Shown: positions 25,278 to 35,412, counted from the first letter of the stretch. The stretch: DNA of 64,000 bases from Shewanella sp. AS1 (GCF_021412565.1 NZ_JAKCLJ010000014.1:27743-91742), one strand, 5' to 3'. Numbers and translations: made by a program. Notes: generated from the letters alone by a model not told the origin.

Positions 25278-25757
25278 ATGGCGTTATCACGCAAAAAATG
25301 GAACAACATCATCATCTTCGCCTCTGTCGCCATGATGGCGATACTGACCCTGCTCGACGGCGAAGCGCCCAGCCTGCCGGAAGATGCGCAGCCGCTGTTC
25401 GATAAGGCCGCGCCACTTTATCAACTCCAATATGACAATCTCTGGCTGAGTCAGGGAGGCTTCTCCTGGCAATGTGAGCCCAGCATACTCAACTGCGACA
25501 GCTGGGCCGATGCCTGGAGCGAAATCCAAGTCTCGCCGATAGACAAACTTATCCCCCCAGAGTCCAGGCCCCATGAACTGGTGATCCAGATCCAGGAGTT
25601 CAAGACACCTCAAATATGGCTGCTCTACCCCCAGGAGGGATTACTCAAATCGCCGTCGGATAACTGGTACCTTATTCCCCCCAGCCTGCGCGATGGACTC
25701 AAGCCTGTGATCGATGCCAACACTGATACCAACACTAATACCAAAAATAACGAGTAA
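25278..25757 (+). CDS. Hypothetical membrane-anchored protein upstream of mutM
   Basis: 159 residues starting MALSRKKW. The ATG at 25278 follows CAGGGAAT; an in-frame GTG at 25263 is less likely. One N-terminal hydrophobic helix (IIIFASVAMMAILTLL) predicts a single-pass or signal-anchored protein. The rest has several Trp and two Cys (WQCEPSILNCDSW) that could form a periplasmic disulfide, then an Asn/Thr-rich tail (DANTDTNTNT). It ends 3 bp before mutM, so it is co-transcribed. I recognise no family. Confidence 0.7.
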   Translation: MALSRKKWNNIIIFASVAMMAILTLLDGEAPSLPEDAQPLFDKAAPLYQLQYDNLWLSQGGFSWQCEPSILNCDSWADAWSEIQVSPIDKLIPPESRPHELVIQIQEFKTPQIWLLYPQEGLLKSPSDNWYLIPPSLRDGLKPVIDANTDTNTNTKNNE

Positions 25758-25760
25758 CCT

Positions 25761-26576
25761 ATGCCCGAATTGCCCGAAGTCGAAGTCACCCGTCAGGGAA
25801 TATCCCCTCACCTTATCGACCAGGACGTTATTGGCCTGACGGTTCGCAATCCCTCCCTGCGCTGGCCTGTGCCTGAGATAGCCCAGCAAATTGTGGGGCA
25901 GCGCATCCGCAGCGTGCGCCGCAGAGCTAAATACCTGCTGATTGATACCGATGCCGGCACCACAATCGTCCATCTGGGCATGTCCGGCAGCCTGCGCATC
26001 CTGCCAAAACAGACGCCGGCTGAAAAACACGACCATATCGACCTTGAGCTGGCAAGCGGCAAGATACTGCGCTTTAACGATCCGCGCCGTTTTGGCGCCT
26101 GGCTCTGGTGTGAACTGCCGGAAATGGCGCACCCGCTGCTATCCAAACTGGGCCCAGAGCCCCTATTGGCGGCATTTAATGTCGGCTATCTTGCCAAGGC
26201 GCTCTCAGGCAAGAAGAAGGCGATAAAGTTGTGTCTGATGGACAATCATATCGTGGTGGGAGTGGGCAATATCTATGCTAACGAAGCCCTGTTTGCCGCG
26301 GGTATTCATCCACAAACCGAGGCGGGCAGAGTCGATGCCGAGCGGCTGATGATTCTGGTCACAGAGGTGAAACAGATCCTCAGTAACGCCATCAAACAGG
26401 GCGGCACCACGCTGAAAGACTTTACCAATGCCGAGGGTAAACCCGGCTATTTCGCTCAGAAGCTGCATGTGTATGGCCGCGGTGGCCAGAGCTGTACCCA
26501 GTGCGGTCACCTGCTGAGCGAGATAAAACTGGGACAGCGAGCGACTGTGTTCTGCTCTCTGTGCCAGCCCAAATGA
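25761..26576 (+). CDS. mutM: Formamidopyrimidine-DNA glycosylase MutM (Fpg)
   Basis: A base-excision repair enzyme for 8-oxoguanine, 271 residues. The catalytic N-terminus [14 protein letters not shown] is intact (Pro1 nucleophile after Met removal, Glu2). [17 protein letters not shown] (H2TH) and the C-terminal zinc finger [25 protein letters not shown] are present. It is followed by a bidirectional terminator. This entry needs no caveats. Confidence 0.97.
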   Translation: MPELPEVEVTRQGISPHLIDQDVIGLTVRNPSLRWPVPEIAQQIVGQRIRSVRRRAKYLLIDTDAGTTIVHLGMSGSLRILPKQTPAEKHDHIDLELASGKILRFNDPRRFGAWLWCELPEMAHPLLSKLGPEPLLAAFNVGYLAKALSGKKKAIKLCLMDNHIVVGVGNIYANEALFAAGIHPQTEAGRVDAERLMILVTEVKQILSNAIKQGGTTLKDFTNAEGKPGYFAQKLHVYGRGGQSCTQCGHLLSEIKLGQRATVFCSLCQPK

Positions 26577-26594
26577 GTGGGCGATACACTCATA

Positions 26595-26624
26595 AAAATG
26601 CCTGCTATCTAGCAGGCATTTTTT
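26595..26624. terminator. Bidirectional intrinsic terminator between mutM and the ArnT-like gene
   Basis: A perfect 12-bp stem, AAAATGCCTGCT/AGCAGGCATTTT (26595-26606 with 26611-26622), has a 4-nt loop and T-runs in both directions. It serves the convergent mutM and the operon ending at 26640. Confidence 0.92.
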
Positions 26625-26639
26625 ATTCGCTTAATGACA

Positions 26640-28364
26640 TCACTCTTTCAACCAGCGGCCTGGGTGGTCGGTAAAGTATTGCTGCACCCGCTTGGGCTCG
26701 GCGCAGCTCGGCATCATCTGATCGGCTGAGAGTAAGATCCAGTTTTCACGATGAGCAACCCCCATGCTGGTGCCAGCAGCCATATCGAAACAGCTCAGCT
26801 CAATTTTATCTGGGACAAGTAAATAACGATTGCCTTGCTGCTGCATCCACTGCCAGGCGTTGCGTTCCTGCTCTTCGACCGGACTTAAGTAACTGAAATG
26901 AGTGATACTCACAGGCGAGAACAGGATAAACTGCTCCTTAAATTTAATCAGTCCCAGCTCGGCATCCTCGCCTATCACCTCGGCGGTATGCTGCATCAGA
27001 GCTCTTGGCGTGCGCATCTCATTAAGCAGGCTATAACCCCAGGTGCTGACAAGTATCCAGCCCAGCGCCGAGATAATGCCCATCTTGATCAGGACAAATC
27101 GCGTCCTGAACCACCAGAGTAATCCCAGCCAGCTCACCCCAAGCAGAATAAACAGATAGCCGATATGGGTTAAGTCATCGGTATAATCCGCCAGCGCTTT
27201 AACCACTGCCGAGTGGTGCATAAACGCAAGTATGCCAACTGTCAGCACCACAGCGCCCAGGAACCACAACAGGCCACTGACAAACTTTTCAAACCATGCC
27301 TTAGGCGAAACACCCGTCAGAATCGCCGAACTGGCCAGCGCCAGCATAGGCAAGGCAGGCAGGATATAGACGTTGCGCTTACCCGGGCTGATACTGAAAA
27401 ACAGCACCACAAGCGCAACCCAGATGAGAAGAATGGCGATAGTGGGATCGGCTTTAACCTTCTCGACCCACCTCTTCCAGTAAGCCACCAGCAGCAAAGA
27501 GATAGGGAACCACATCCAAGGGATCACGCTAAAGACAAAGAAATACCAGGGCTTAATATGATGCCAGGCATTCACATAACGCTCGCCCGTCTGCTTAAAC
27601 AGAATATTGTTCTGGTAGGCAATTAAGTCAGGCGTCGCCTGAGATTGCACCGTCAACACCATAGGCACCAACCAGCAGGCGATCACCGCTAACATGACGA
27701 TAGGCCCAGCCAGGCAGCGCCAGGTCAAACGTCCCTGAAAACGACTTCGCTCTTTAAAGGCATAAAAGGCAATGGGCAAGATCATCAGCAGCGGCAAGAA
27801 GCCAACGCCTTTAGTGATGATCCCCAGTCCCATAAAGCCCCAGGCGGTAAAATACCAGCGCCAGTGAGGGCCGAGCATAAAGTGGCGGATCAGGCCGTAA
27901 CATCCCACAGTGATCCAGCACATCACCATAGCATCGATCTGGGCATTTTTGGCCTGCATCAGGAACTGAGGCACCAGCAGCAAGAGCAACGCCGCATTAC
28001 GTCCGATGCGCACATTCCAAAGCCGGGCGCCAAGATCGAACACAAGAAAGAGGGTTAATATCCCGCACAGGGCATTGGGTAACAGAAACGCCAGTTTCAG
28101 ATCGCCGGTGATCTGGTAAAACAGGGCGATGGACCACATAAATACCGGAGGCTTATCGGGGTAATATTCGCCACCACGAGTGGGAAACAGCCACTGTCCG
28201 GTCGCAACCATCTCTCTGGCGACCTCGACAAAACGTGGCTCATCAGCCGGCCAGGGAGCGCGAAAACCTATCCCCACCAGCAGCATAAGTCCCGCGATCA
28301 AGAGGAGAACCGACAATACCTGATAGTAATCATCACTATTGAAACGACGAGCTAAAGATTCCAT
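26640..28364 (-). CDS. ArnT-like lipid-linked sugar glycosyltransferase (GT39/GT83 type)
   Basis: A 574-residue inner-membrane enzyme. It has about 11-12 hydrophobic segments and the N-terminal periplasmic loop motif WPADEPRFVEVAREM, with the catalytic DE pair, plus YYPDKPPVFMW, as in ArnT. ArnT transfers aminoarabinose from undecaprenyl phosphate to lipid A. It lies in an operon with a GT2 transferase and a TVP38-type protein, so it probably uses an undecaprenyl-P-sugar made by that GT2. Other arn genes are absent, so the sugar is unknown. Confidence 0.85.
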   Translation of the reverse strand: MESLARRFNSDDYYQVLSVLLLIAGLMLLVGIGFRAPWPADEPRFVEVAREMVATGQWLFPTRGGEYYPDKPPVFMWSIALFYQITGDLKLAFLLPNALCGILTLFLVFDLGARLWNVRIGRNAALLLLLVPQFLMQAKNAQIDAMVMCWITVGCYGLIRHFMLGPHWRWYFTAWGFMGLGIITKGVGFLPLLMILPIAFYAFKERSRFQGRLTWRCLAGPIVMLAVIACWLVPMVLTVQSQATPDLIAYQNNILFKQTGERYVNAWHHIKPWYFFVFSVIPWMWFPISLLLVAYWKRWVEKVKADPTIAILLIWVALVVLFFSISPGKRNVYILPALPMLALASSAILTGVSPKAWFEKFVSGLLWFLGAVVLTVGILAFMHHSAVVKALADYTDDLTHIGYLFILLGVSWLGLLWWFRTRFVLIKMGIISALGWILVSTWGYSLLNEMRTPRALMQHTAEVIGEDAELGLIKFKEQFILFSPVSITHFSYLSPVEEQERNAWQWMQQQGNRYLLVPDKIELSCFDMAAGTSMGVAHRENWILLSADQMMPSCAEPKRVQQYFTDHPGRWLKE

Positions 28365-28373
28365 TTTAAGTCC

Positions 28374-29069
28374 CTATTCCTCTTCTTCTATCTCCTCGAC
28401 CTGCTTACGCAGCCGCGAGCGGTAGAGATATGCGCCTATAGCACTGGAGAGAATAAACAAGCCGATACTGACCATTAATTGTGTATGATCCGACAGACCG
28501 ACACCTGCGCCGGCGAAACTAAAGATAAACATTTGCGGCAAATAGCCGACAAAGCTGCCCAAAATAAAGCCCCTTGCAGGCACATGGGTCGCTCCGGCAA
28601 ATAGATTCGTCAGCAGATTACTGCCAACGGGCAACAGGCGGATGAGTAAGACTTTTAACCAGGTTTTTTCGATGATCAGCAATTCAAACTTATAGAGTTT
28701 TTTGCTGAAGCGGCGTTGCAGCGTCGAGCGGAAGGTCAGTCTTGCAAAATAAAAAGAGAAAATACAACCGATTATCGCTGCCACCGTTGACAACAAACCA
28801 CCGACCACGCCACCCAAGGCAAAACCAAACACAAAGGCGATGACCTGCCTTGGGCCCCCTACAGCAGTGAACAGAGCCCCAACAAGCAATAACCCCCATA
28901 CCGCCATGATGCCATGTTCGTCAACCATCTGAGCAACCCAGTTGCTGTCAGTAACATGTTCAAACAGGCCTTGATGGGTGGCAAAGGTCAAGAGCAATAA
29001 TAAACTGACAATCACCAGGGTTTTATAGACACGCTTTCTCTTAGCCATGGGTGGTTTCTTGCTTAGCAA
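28374..29069 (-). CDS. TVP38/TMEM64 (DedA-superfamily) membrane protein
   Basis: 231 residues with about five hydrophobic segments and the SNARE-associated/VTT signature around FGFALGGVVGGLLSTVAAIIGCIFSFYFAR (split here only in description), LLIRLLPVGSNLLTNLFAGATH and GSFVGYLPQMF. DedA-superfamily members help recycle or flip polyprenyl phosphates and phospholipids. Its position between the GT2 and the ArnT-like gene (28-bp overlap with the former, 9-bp gap to the latter) fits a role in lipid-carrier handling; that is inference. Confidence 0.82.
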   Translation of the reverse strand: MLSKKPPMAKRKRVYKTLVIVSLLLLLTFATHQGLFEHVTDSNWVAQMVDEHGIMAVWGLLLVGALFTAVGGPRQVIAFVFGFALGGVVGGLLSTVAAIIGCIFSFYFARLTFRSTLQRRFSKKLYKFELLIIEKTWLKVLLIRLLPVGSNLLTNLFAGATHVPARGFILGSFVGYLPQMFIFSFAGAGVGLSDHTQLMVSIGLFILSSAIGAYLYRSRLRKQVEEIEEEE

Positions 29070-29769
29070 CCTTAGCGATTTTGGCGCGGCGGTTAAGCCA
29101 CATCACCCCAAGAATATCGACTATCCCCACCCATACTCGATTCCAGGCGGTATATTTAGAAACCCCCTCTTGGCGATCTCTGTGATTCACCACTGAAATA
29201 TAGACTTCCCCTCCCATGCGGCGCACTAAGGCAGGGATATATCTGTGCATATGATCGAAGTAGGGCAAACTCAGAAAGGTATCCCGGGGGAATAGTTTAA
29301 GACCGCAGCCTGTATCGGGCACACCGTCATGCAAGAGTGCATCACGCACCTTGTTGGCGAAACGGGATTGGAAGCGTTTCCAGGCGGTGTCTTTACGATT
29401 TTTACGATAACCGGCAATGCAGAAATGCTCGGCACTAATTTGTGGCAACTGAGCCAACATGGCCGGAATATCGGCAGGATCGTTCTGCCCATCCGCATCC
29501 AAGGTCACTATATATTGACCCGCCGCATGCTTAACACCAGTGACAATTGCCGTACTTTGCCCAGTACTGGTTTCATGACGAATGGCTCTGGCGACACACT
29601 GGGTCTCCTTGGCCGTTCGAATCACTTCACCAAAGGTATCATCCTCGCTGCCATCATCGACAACTACAATTTCGAACTCGGTAAGTCCTTGTAATGATTG
29701 GCAGATCTCTTTCATTAACGGGCCTATATTGCCCACTTCATCTTTGCCGGGAATGACGACTGAAATCAA
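29041..29769 (-). CDS. Glycosyltransferase family 2 (polyprenyl-phosphate sugar transferase type)
   Basis: A 242-residue cytoplasmic GT-A enzyme. The nucleotide-binding VVDDGSEDDT (about 35-44) and the DxD motif in TLDADGQNDPADI (about 94) match dolichol-phosphate-mannose-synthase-like GT2 proteins. It ends without membrane helices. It is the first gene of the three-gene operon and likely loads a sugar onto undecaprenyl phosphate for the ArnT-like enzyme. Confidence 0.87.
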   Translation of the reverse strand: MISVVIPGKDEVGNIGPLMKEICQSLQGLTEFEIVVVDDGSEDDTFGEVIRTAKETQCVARAIRHETSTGQSTAIVTGVKHAAGQYIVTLDADGQNDPADIPAMLAQLPQISAEHFCIAGYRKNRKDTAWKRFQSRFANKVRDALLHDGVPDTGCGLKLFPRDTFLSLPYFDHMHRYIPALVRRMGGEVYISVVNHRDRQEGVSKYTAWNRVWVGIVDILGVMWLNRRAKIAKVAKQETTHG

Positions 29770-29901
29770 ATTAACGCTCCAGATAACTTAAATCGGCTGA
29801 CCAAATGTCGACTTATACTAGCATCACAATCAACCACTTAACACAGAGATAACATTTGTCTCTGCAAACAAGATCTCCTCTACCGTAAAGCGCTAGATAC
29901 A

Positions 29902-31425
29902 CTAGAAACGATACTCATAGGTGGCAAACACACTGCCGTTGGTATCTTTTTCAGCCACTTCAAATTCAGATTGCGAGATTGTGCCACCGACACTCATCAT
30001 GCCTAACCAGATGGGCATACGGTAACTGAGTTCCAGCATCAACAGATCTTCTTTCAATGGCTGAGGCGCCCAGAGACCACCTCGGTTAGCACCATCGTTA
30101 TTCAACTGAGCATAGCGTAATAATGAGGTAAAGCCTCGGCTATTAACAAACTGGCCTACCACACCTAAGACATAGACCTTGGCATCACTATCATAGGTAC
30201 TGCCGTAGCTGCGGCCATAGTAACGTGAGCCGCTCTCATAGATGGTGCCCCCATTGGGGTTGTGCTCATAGAAGCAATTAAACACATTAGGATCTGCGCC
30301 GCAGAATACCAGCGTATTTGAATATTCAAAAAACAGCTTATATTGCTGACTATCGAAATTGATCCGGGTATCGACACCAAATAAGTTGGCACAATCGGCT
30401 AGCTCCCAAGGCATAGGGCCTTTAGAGTCTTCACAGGTGCGCTCAAGATAAAGACCAATAGGAATATCAAACCAGGTGTCGCCATAACGGATATCGAAGC
30501 CCGCCATCTGGTTGCCGAGAGCCGACTTTAACGCAGGATCACAGTTGGTACTGCCATCGGGACAAACGCTCTTGCCCGCGAGCGCATCCCATAAACTGGA
30601 AAGACCACACTCTTGCCCTTCACCGCAGAACATAGTGGTCCAAGAGAGGCCAAACTCGACCTGTCTTATGGGTCTGATACTGCCACGCACATTCCATAAA
30701 AGGGCATCTTCAACGGCTCGCTCATCATTCAGCCAAGTAATACCCGATGTCAGTGTCCAGGGACCTATCCAGGAAAGCCAAGGCGTCTCAAATGCTGCGG
30801 AATTATTGCGGCTGATCATCAAGGAGGGTGCGGGGCGAGCATTATTGCTCTTAATTAATCCCGTATCGAAACCTGGGCCCCACCACTGCTCGATAGCGCC
30901 AACTGTCATGATCCAGTTGCCCACAACCAAGGCGAGATAGGAATCATCGAAACGAAATTCTTTCTCATCCATAGGATCAGAGTTCGCCGACAGCGCCGCC
31001 TTAAAGGCAAAGCGCGACCCCATATATTCATGGGAAACTTTCAACTCACCCTTCTCACGATAATCCGAGCCAAAGTGTTGGAAACGAGCCGCATCAGAGG
31101 CCGCGGCCACCTTAACACTGGTGTTGCCTCTATTGGTAATGGCATTCTGATAATAGAAATTCACCCTGGCAAATGCCTTGGCGATGGCCGGACTCAATGT
31201 CGAGGGCTCGACCCGACTCAGATCGCCCCCTATGCCCGACCACATCAAGGGATAAGTATTGATAGGAACAGTGATCACTCCAGCATCGGCCAGCGCCTGC
31301 ATATCGGCACGCAAGTAAATATCGGATACATCGACCCAGGGCGCCGCCTGCAACTGAGCCGAACAGGAAAAAATAGCGCTCACCAGGGTGAAAAGCGAAA
31401 TTAACAGTGTTTTTATTTTTTTCAT
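29902..31425 (-). CDS. Capsule-assembly Wzi-family outer-membrane protein
   Basis: 507 residues. The signal peptide starts MKKIKTLLISLFTL and ends SAQLQA. The N-terminus (DVSDIYLRADMQALADAGVI) and the MTVGAIEQWWGPGFDTGLI segment are typical of the Wzi/capsule-assembly barrel family, which helps anchor surface polysaccharide. The chain ends in an aromatic residue (YEYRF), as barrels do. The start at 31425 lies 7 bp after the coaD stop; an earlier in-frame start at 31476 would overlap coaD. Confidence 0.83.
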   Translation of the reverse strand: MKKIKTLLISLFTLVSAIFSCSAQLQAAPWVDVSDIYLRADMQALADAGVITVPINTYPLMWSGIGGDLSRVEPSTLSPAIAKAFARVNFYYQNAITNRGNTSVKVAAASDAARFQHFGSDYREKGELKVSHEYMGSRFAFKAALSANSDPMDEKEFRFDDSYLALVVGNWIMTVGAIEQWWGPGFDTGLIKSNNARPAPSLMISRNNSAAFETPWLSWIGPWTLTSGITWLNDERAVEDALLWNVRGSIRPIRQVEFGLSWTTMFCGEGQECGLSSLWDALAGKSVCPDGSTNCDPALKSALGNQMAGFDIRYGDTWFDIPIGLYLERTCEDSKGPMPWELADCANLFGVDTRINFDSQQYKLFFEYSNTLVFCGADPNVFNCFYEHNPNGGTIYESGSRYYGRSYGSTYDSDAKVYVLGVVGQFVNSRGFTSLLRYAQLNNDGANRGGLWAPQPLKEDLLMLELSYRMPIWLGMMSVGGTISQSEFEVAEKDTNGSVFATYEYRF

Positions 31426-31432
31426 CAACAAC

Positions 31433-31924
<492 letters not shown>

Positions 31925-32011
31925 TTATTCGTCTTAATCGGCCAGGTTGAAGAGTCTAATAACTGATAGCCAATCTCGACAACGGATTTTCAAAAATCGA
32001 GATACCAAACC

Positions 32012-32034
32012 ACCTAAGCATCAAAAGCTTAGGT
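32012..32034 (-). terminator. Stem-loop between the HIT-cytidylyltransferase gene and coaD
   Basis: A perfect 8-bp stem ACCTAAGC/GCTTAGGT (32012-32019 with 32027-32034) with a 7-nt loop. It lies downstream of the gene ending at 32111 on the minus strand. No clear T-run, so the terminator role is weakly supported. Confidence 0.35.
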
Positions 32035-32110
32035 AAAGTACCGAGTATACTGTGTTTCAGTCCGTGTTAACATGCCTCAAACACGGCCCCGGTATTTGTA
32101 GACCCTAAGG

Positions 32111-32974
32111 TTAATTTTTAGGTGTTAAGTTGAGCTTTTGCTTCAGCACTGTTGAGCTTACATTAGGCGTGTAATCAAAATAGACCATCTCACAAGTGAC
32201 TGGCGGGTACTTGCCTTTCCAGTCAGAGCCCACAGAGATAGCGTCAATCTTGTATTGATCGACCACAGCCTGTTTATTCTTATCTACCTGAGGGATCACC
32301 TCATCCACATAGCGGTTTGCCTCCAGAATAGAGATCCGTTCCTCGAATGGAATAATGGGTGGCCGCCCCTTAGATTGAATGATCAACTCATCGGTAGAGA
32401 CACCCACTATCAAATAATCACATAACTCTTTGGTTTTTTTTAATATATTAAGGTGACCCTGATGAAAAATATCGAAACAACCTGAAGTGTACATGCGTCC
32501 GAAGGGCTTGTTTGCGCCCCCTGACTGCGGTGCTAAAATCACAGCGCTAAAATCACTCTTGAGGGTTTTCAACAGCTCATCACGATAGATAGGCTCAAGC
32601 GCGAGATCATCCCCTAAGCTCGGAGGCTTAGGCCATTGGCTGTCGCTGAACTCCTTATCACAAAATTCCACGGGAAATTCATAACGTGGGATCACATGAA
32701 AATGCACAGCTGGGTCTACCATCATCAACATCAAGTAGTTGATTTTGCTGTATTCAAACCGATGCGATAACACCTTCTCTATATCAGCAATAATCTGTTT
32801 TTGCTCATCGGCGGCCGCTTCAGAAATCTGCGAATAATGATGCACGCTTTCCTTACAGATTAGGATCATGGCGCCCAGCGTCGGCTGGCCAGGTCTGAGC
32901 AACAAGTGCCAATATTGATAGGATTTGATCAGGCTTTCAGGGTATCCAAACTTTCTTAATGTCGCGTGAGGCAT
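32111..32974 (-). CDS. HIT-like domain fused to a glycerol-3-phosphate cytidylyltransferase-type domain
   Basis: A 287-residue two-domain protein. The N-terminal part (about 1-125) carries HFHVIPR (91-97), the HxHxxP motif of HIT-type nucleotide hydrolases/transferases. The C-terminal part (about 155-287) is a TagD/GCT-type cytidylyltransferase: TSGCFDIFHQGHLNIL (HxGH at 171-174), ISVGSDWKGK and VSSTVLKQKL. It may make a CDP-alcohol such as CDP-glycerol, used by the glycerophosphotransferase-like protein encoded divergently. The role of the HIT half is unknown; nucleotide clean-up is possible. Confidence 0.82.
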   Translation of the reverse strand: MPHATLRKFGYPESLIKSYQYWHLLLRPGQPTLGAMILICKESVHHYSQISEAAADEQKQIIADIEKVLSHRFEYSKINYLMLMMVDPAVHFHVIPRYEFPVEFCDKEFSDSQWPKPPSLGDDLALEPIYRDELLKTLKSDFSAVILAPQSGGANKPFGRMYTSGCFDIFHQGHLNILKKTKELCDYLIVGVSTDELIIQSKGRPPIIPFEERISILEANRYVDEVIPQVDKNKQAVVDQYKIDAISVGSDWKGKYPPVTCEMVYFDYTPNVSSTVLKQKLNLTPKN

Positions 32975-33167
32975 AGATATAAACTCTTATAAATTCTACT
33001 CATTATTTTACGCTATTCACCCAGAAGCGTCCATGTGTTCACTTGTGGCTTGTAATTAAACTCATCTGCTTTACTGATAGTTTAGTGAGTAAAGGTTTGC
33101 GATGCCGATTTAAGCTACTCTATAATTCTTGCGTCCAATAAAATCATAAATCGACCAAGAGAGTCCT

Positions 33168-34232
33168 ATGTTAATCGCTTTCGATCTACTGAATATCTAT
33201 TATCTCCCTCAATACAGCCCAATTATTAAGCAATTAAAAGAAAGGGGGCATAAGATCCAACTGGTTGGTTATTCGAGTAAAAATGATGTTGACTCCTGTA
33301 ACGAGATCCTTAGCCAATTCGATGAAGAAGTAATCTGGGTCAAGGATGAAAAAGCAGCTGCCGATCTGTATCAAAAAAATAAGCCGGACTGGGTCTTCTT
33401 TGGTAATAAGTTTGATTATCTCGATGAGGTGCACCAATACTCGAAAACGGCACAACTCGGTCATGGCATAGGCCCTAAACCCAGCTATTACCATAAATCC
33501 AGCACGCCTATGACGGTGCGTTTTATCGAAGGCAGCCTGAGACTAGAGAAGATTAAACATCTCTATCCCAATGATAATTTCGTCCAGGTAGGTTTTTCAA
33601 AGCTGGACCCCATCATCAATGGCGAAGAGCCAGGACTGGATTTTGTGAAATTAGGGCTCGACCCCAACAAGCCTACCCTGCTCTATGCGCCGACCTTTAA
33701 TCCAAGCTCGCTGGAATGTTTTCCCGATAACTGGCCCCAAGGGTTTCCCGAATACAATATCCTGATTAAGGCGCACTCCATCACGCTGACACGGGATCAA
33801 TACACCAAACAACGTGCCAAACTGGCTCGCTGGGCAGATTTCGACAATGTCTACGTTGCCGGCAATAATGAACTCTCTCTGCTACCCTTCATGCAAAATG
33901 CGGATATCCTCATCAGTGAAGCCTCGAGCACCCTGTTTGAGTTTGCCGCACTGGATAGGCCGGTGATCGTGTGTAACTTCTTCAAGTTAAAGTGGAGCTA
34001 TCGCGGCATCTTCAAATATCGCTTCCATAAACGTTTTGGCAAAGACAATGTGCTCTACAGCGATATCGGCGCCCATATCAATGATTACAAGGCATTGAGA
34101 GAGTGTGTTACGCAGCAGCTAGCTCACCCAGAGCAGTACCATGCACAGCGCCTGCAATACACGACGGATCATGTTGGCCCTAACGATGGTAAGGCGTCGG
34201 AGCGGATCGTCGATTATCTCGAAACCCATTAA
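33168..34232 (+). CDS. CDP-glycerol glycerophosphotransferase-family protein
   Basis: A 354-residue GT-B-like protein related to TagB/TagF. Recognisable are TLLYAPTFNPSS, the KAHS loop, and the C-terminal ADILISEASSTLFEFAALDRPVIV, where family members bind the CDP moiety. It probably transfers glycerol phosphate, or a similar polyol phosphate, to a surface glycan. It is divergent from the HIT-cytidylyltransferase gene, which could supply the CDP substrate. Teichoic-acid polymerases are longer, so a single-unit transferase acting on LPS is more plausible. Confidence 0.8.
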   Translation: MLIAFDLLNIYYLPQYSPIIKQLKERGHKIQLVGYSSKNDVDSCNEILSQFDEEVIWVKDEKAAADLYQKNKPDWVFFGNKFDYLDEVHQYSKTAQLGHGIGPKPSYYHKSSTPMTVRFIEGSLRLEKIKHLYPNDNFVQVGFSKLDPIINGEEPGLDFVKLGLDPNKPTLLYAPTFNPSSLECFPDNWPQGFPEYNILIKAHSITLTRDQYTKQRAKLARWADFDNVYVAGNNELSLLPFMQNADILISEASSTLFEFAALDRPVIVCNFFKLKWSYRGIFKYRFHKRFGKDNVLYSDIGAHINDYKALRECVTQQLAHPEQYHAQRLQYTTDHVGPNDGKASERIVDYLETH

Positions 34233-34256
34233 GAAAAACATTAAGCTAATACATGA

Positions 34257-34283
34257 AAAAGGCGCCCAGTTGAGGCGCCTTTT
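34257..34283. terminator. Bidirectional terminator between the glycerophosphotransferase and GT4 genes
   Basis: A perfect 10-bp stem AAAAGGCGCC/GGCGCCTTTT (34257-34266 with 34274-34283) and a 7-nt loop, with T-rich tails on both strands, separates two convergent genes. Confidence 0.88.
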
Positions 34284-34305
34284 ACTATCTAGTTATCCAT
34301 TTCAT

Positions 34306-35412
34306 CTAAGCTTGAGTTTCATCGCACAATGCAAGGTAATTACGCACGGTTTTATCCACTGCGATATGATCGAAAATCTCACAGTGTCCCACTTGGGGAT
34401 AATGCTCTAGCGCCTCATCGAGTTTAGCGGCCAGCGCAATCACATCGCGCCTTGGCACCAGATAATCGATAAGTTCCTCGGTTAAAATTTCACTGGGCCC
34501 GTGAGGACAAAGTGTACTCACCACTGGGGTGCCACAAATAAGCGACTCGATAAGCACAGTAGGCAAACCTTCGTAGTCAGAGCTCAGCACCAAGAGCTTG
34601 GCCTGTTTAATCCAGGGGAAGGGGTTTTCCTGAAATCCCGGGCAGATGATGCGATCCTCAACCCCATATTTTCGCGCCAGTTTCTTGGCCTTTTTCGGAT
34701 TATTACACAGCAAGACTAAAGGCAGCTTATGCTCCATTTGGAGCAGTGCCTTAAACAGAATATCGTGGCGCTTCTGTTTGGCAACCCGACCGACATGGAT
34801 TAGATAATCCCCCTGGGGAATGGCTGGGTTTACCTGCTGGGCACGCGATCTTATCCCATCAAAATCGAAAGGGTTATAGATGGTCTGTATCGATTTGGGC
34901 AGAATGCGGCCACGCTCGATAATCTCCTGCTCTATTCCCTTAGAGACAGTGATCAGGTGTTGGCCATTGAGCGCCTTCTTAGCCCTTAGCTTTCTCAAAT
35001 AAGACAGCGGCCCGAGTTTACGCTCTCGCTTAAGCTCCTCCTCCATGGCATTGTGTACCACGATATACAACGGCCCGACTCCGGCACGGGTGAGCAGCAG
35101 GTTACTCTTATCCAGATTCGACAAGATGAGATCAAAACGACCACACTCAGCCTCTATGGTATCTATCCAGTGGCGCACCTGTTTAACTGATTGGGACAGA
35201 CGCCACAGACGATCAATATTGCGCACTCCCTTTTCAAAGCAAAAATGCACTGGAATATGTTCTGGCACGGCATAATCGCAGTTGGGCCGCAGGATCAACA
35301 GATGAGGCTCATGACCCTGTTTTTTTAGCTCAAAGGCTAGCGTTAACACTATCTTTTCCGCGCCGCCACCCGCAAGGCTGTCGATAGCCAGTCCGATACG
35401 TTTAGTTTGCAA
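34306..35412 (-). CDS. Glycosyltransferase family 4, LPS core type
   Basis: A 368-residue GT-B retaining transferase. The N-terminal SLAGGGAEKIVLTLAFEL loop and the C-terminal nucleotide-sugar motif SSDYEGLPTVLIESLICGTPVV (E-x7-E) are those of GT4. It overlaps the next upstream gene by 11 bp, so it ends an operon of LPS transferases. The acceptor and sugar cannot be deduced. Confidence 0.87.
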   Translation of the reverse strand: MQTKRIGLAIDSLAGGGAEKIVLTLAFELKKQGHEPHLLILRPNCDYAVPEHIPVHFCFEKGVRNIDRLWRLSQSVKQVRHWIDTIEAECGRFDLILSNLDKSNLLLTRAGVGPLYIVVHNAMEEELKRERKLGPLSYLRKLRAKKALNGQHLITVSKGIEQEIIERGRILPKSIQTIYNPFDFDGIRSRAQQVNPAIPQGDYLIHVGRVAKQKRHDILFKALLQMEHKLPLVLLCNNPKKAKKLARKYGVEDRIICPGFQENPFPWIKQAKLLVLSSDYEGLPTVLIESLICGTPVVSTLCPHGPSEILTEELIDYLVPRRDVIALAAKLDEALEHYPQVGHCEIFDHIAVDKTVRNYLALCDETQA

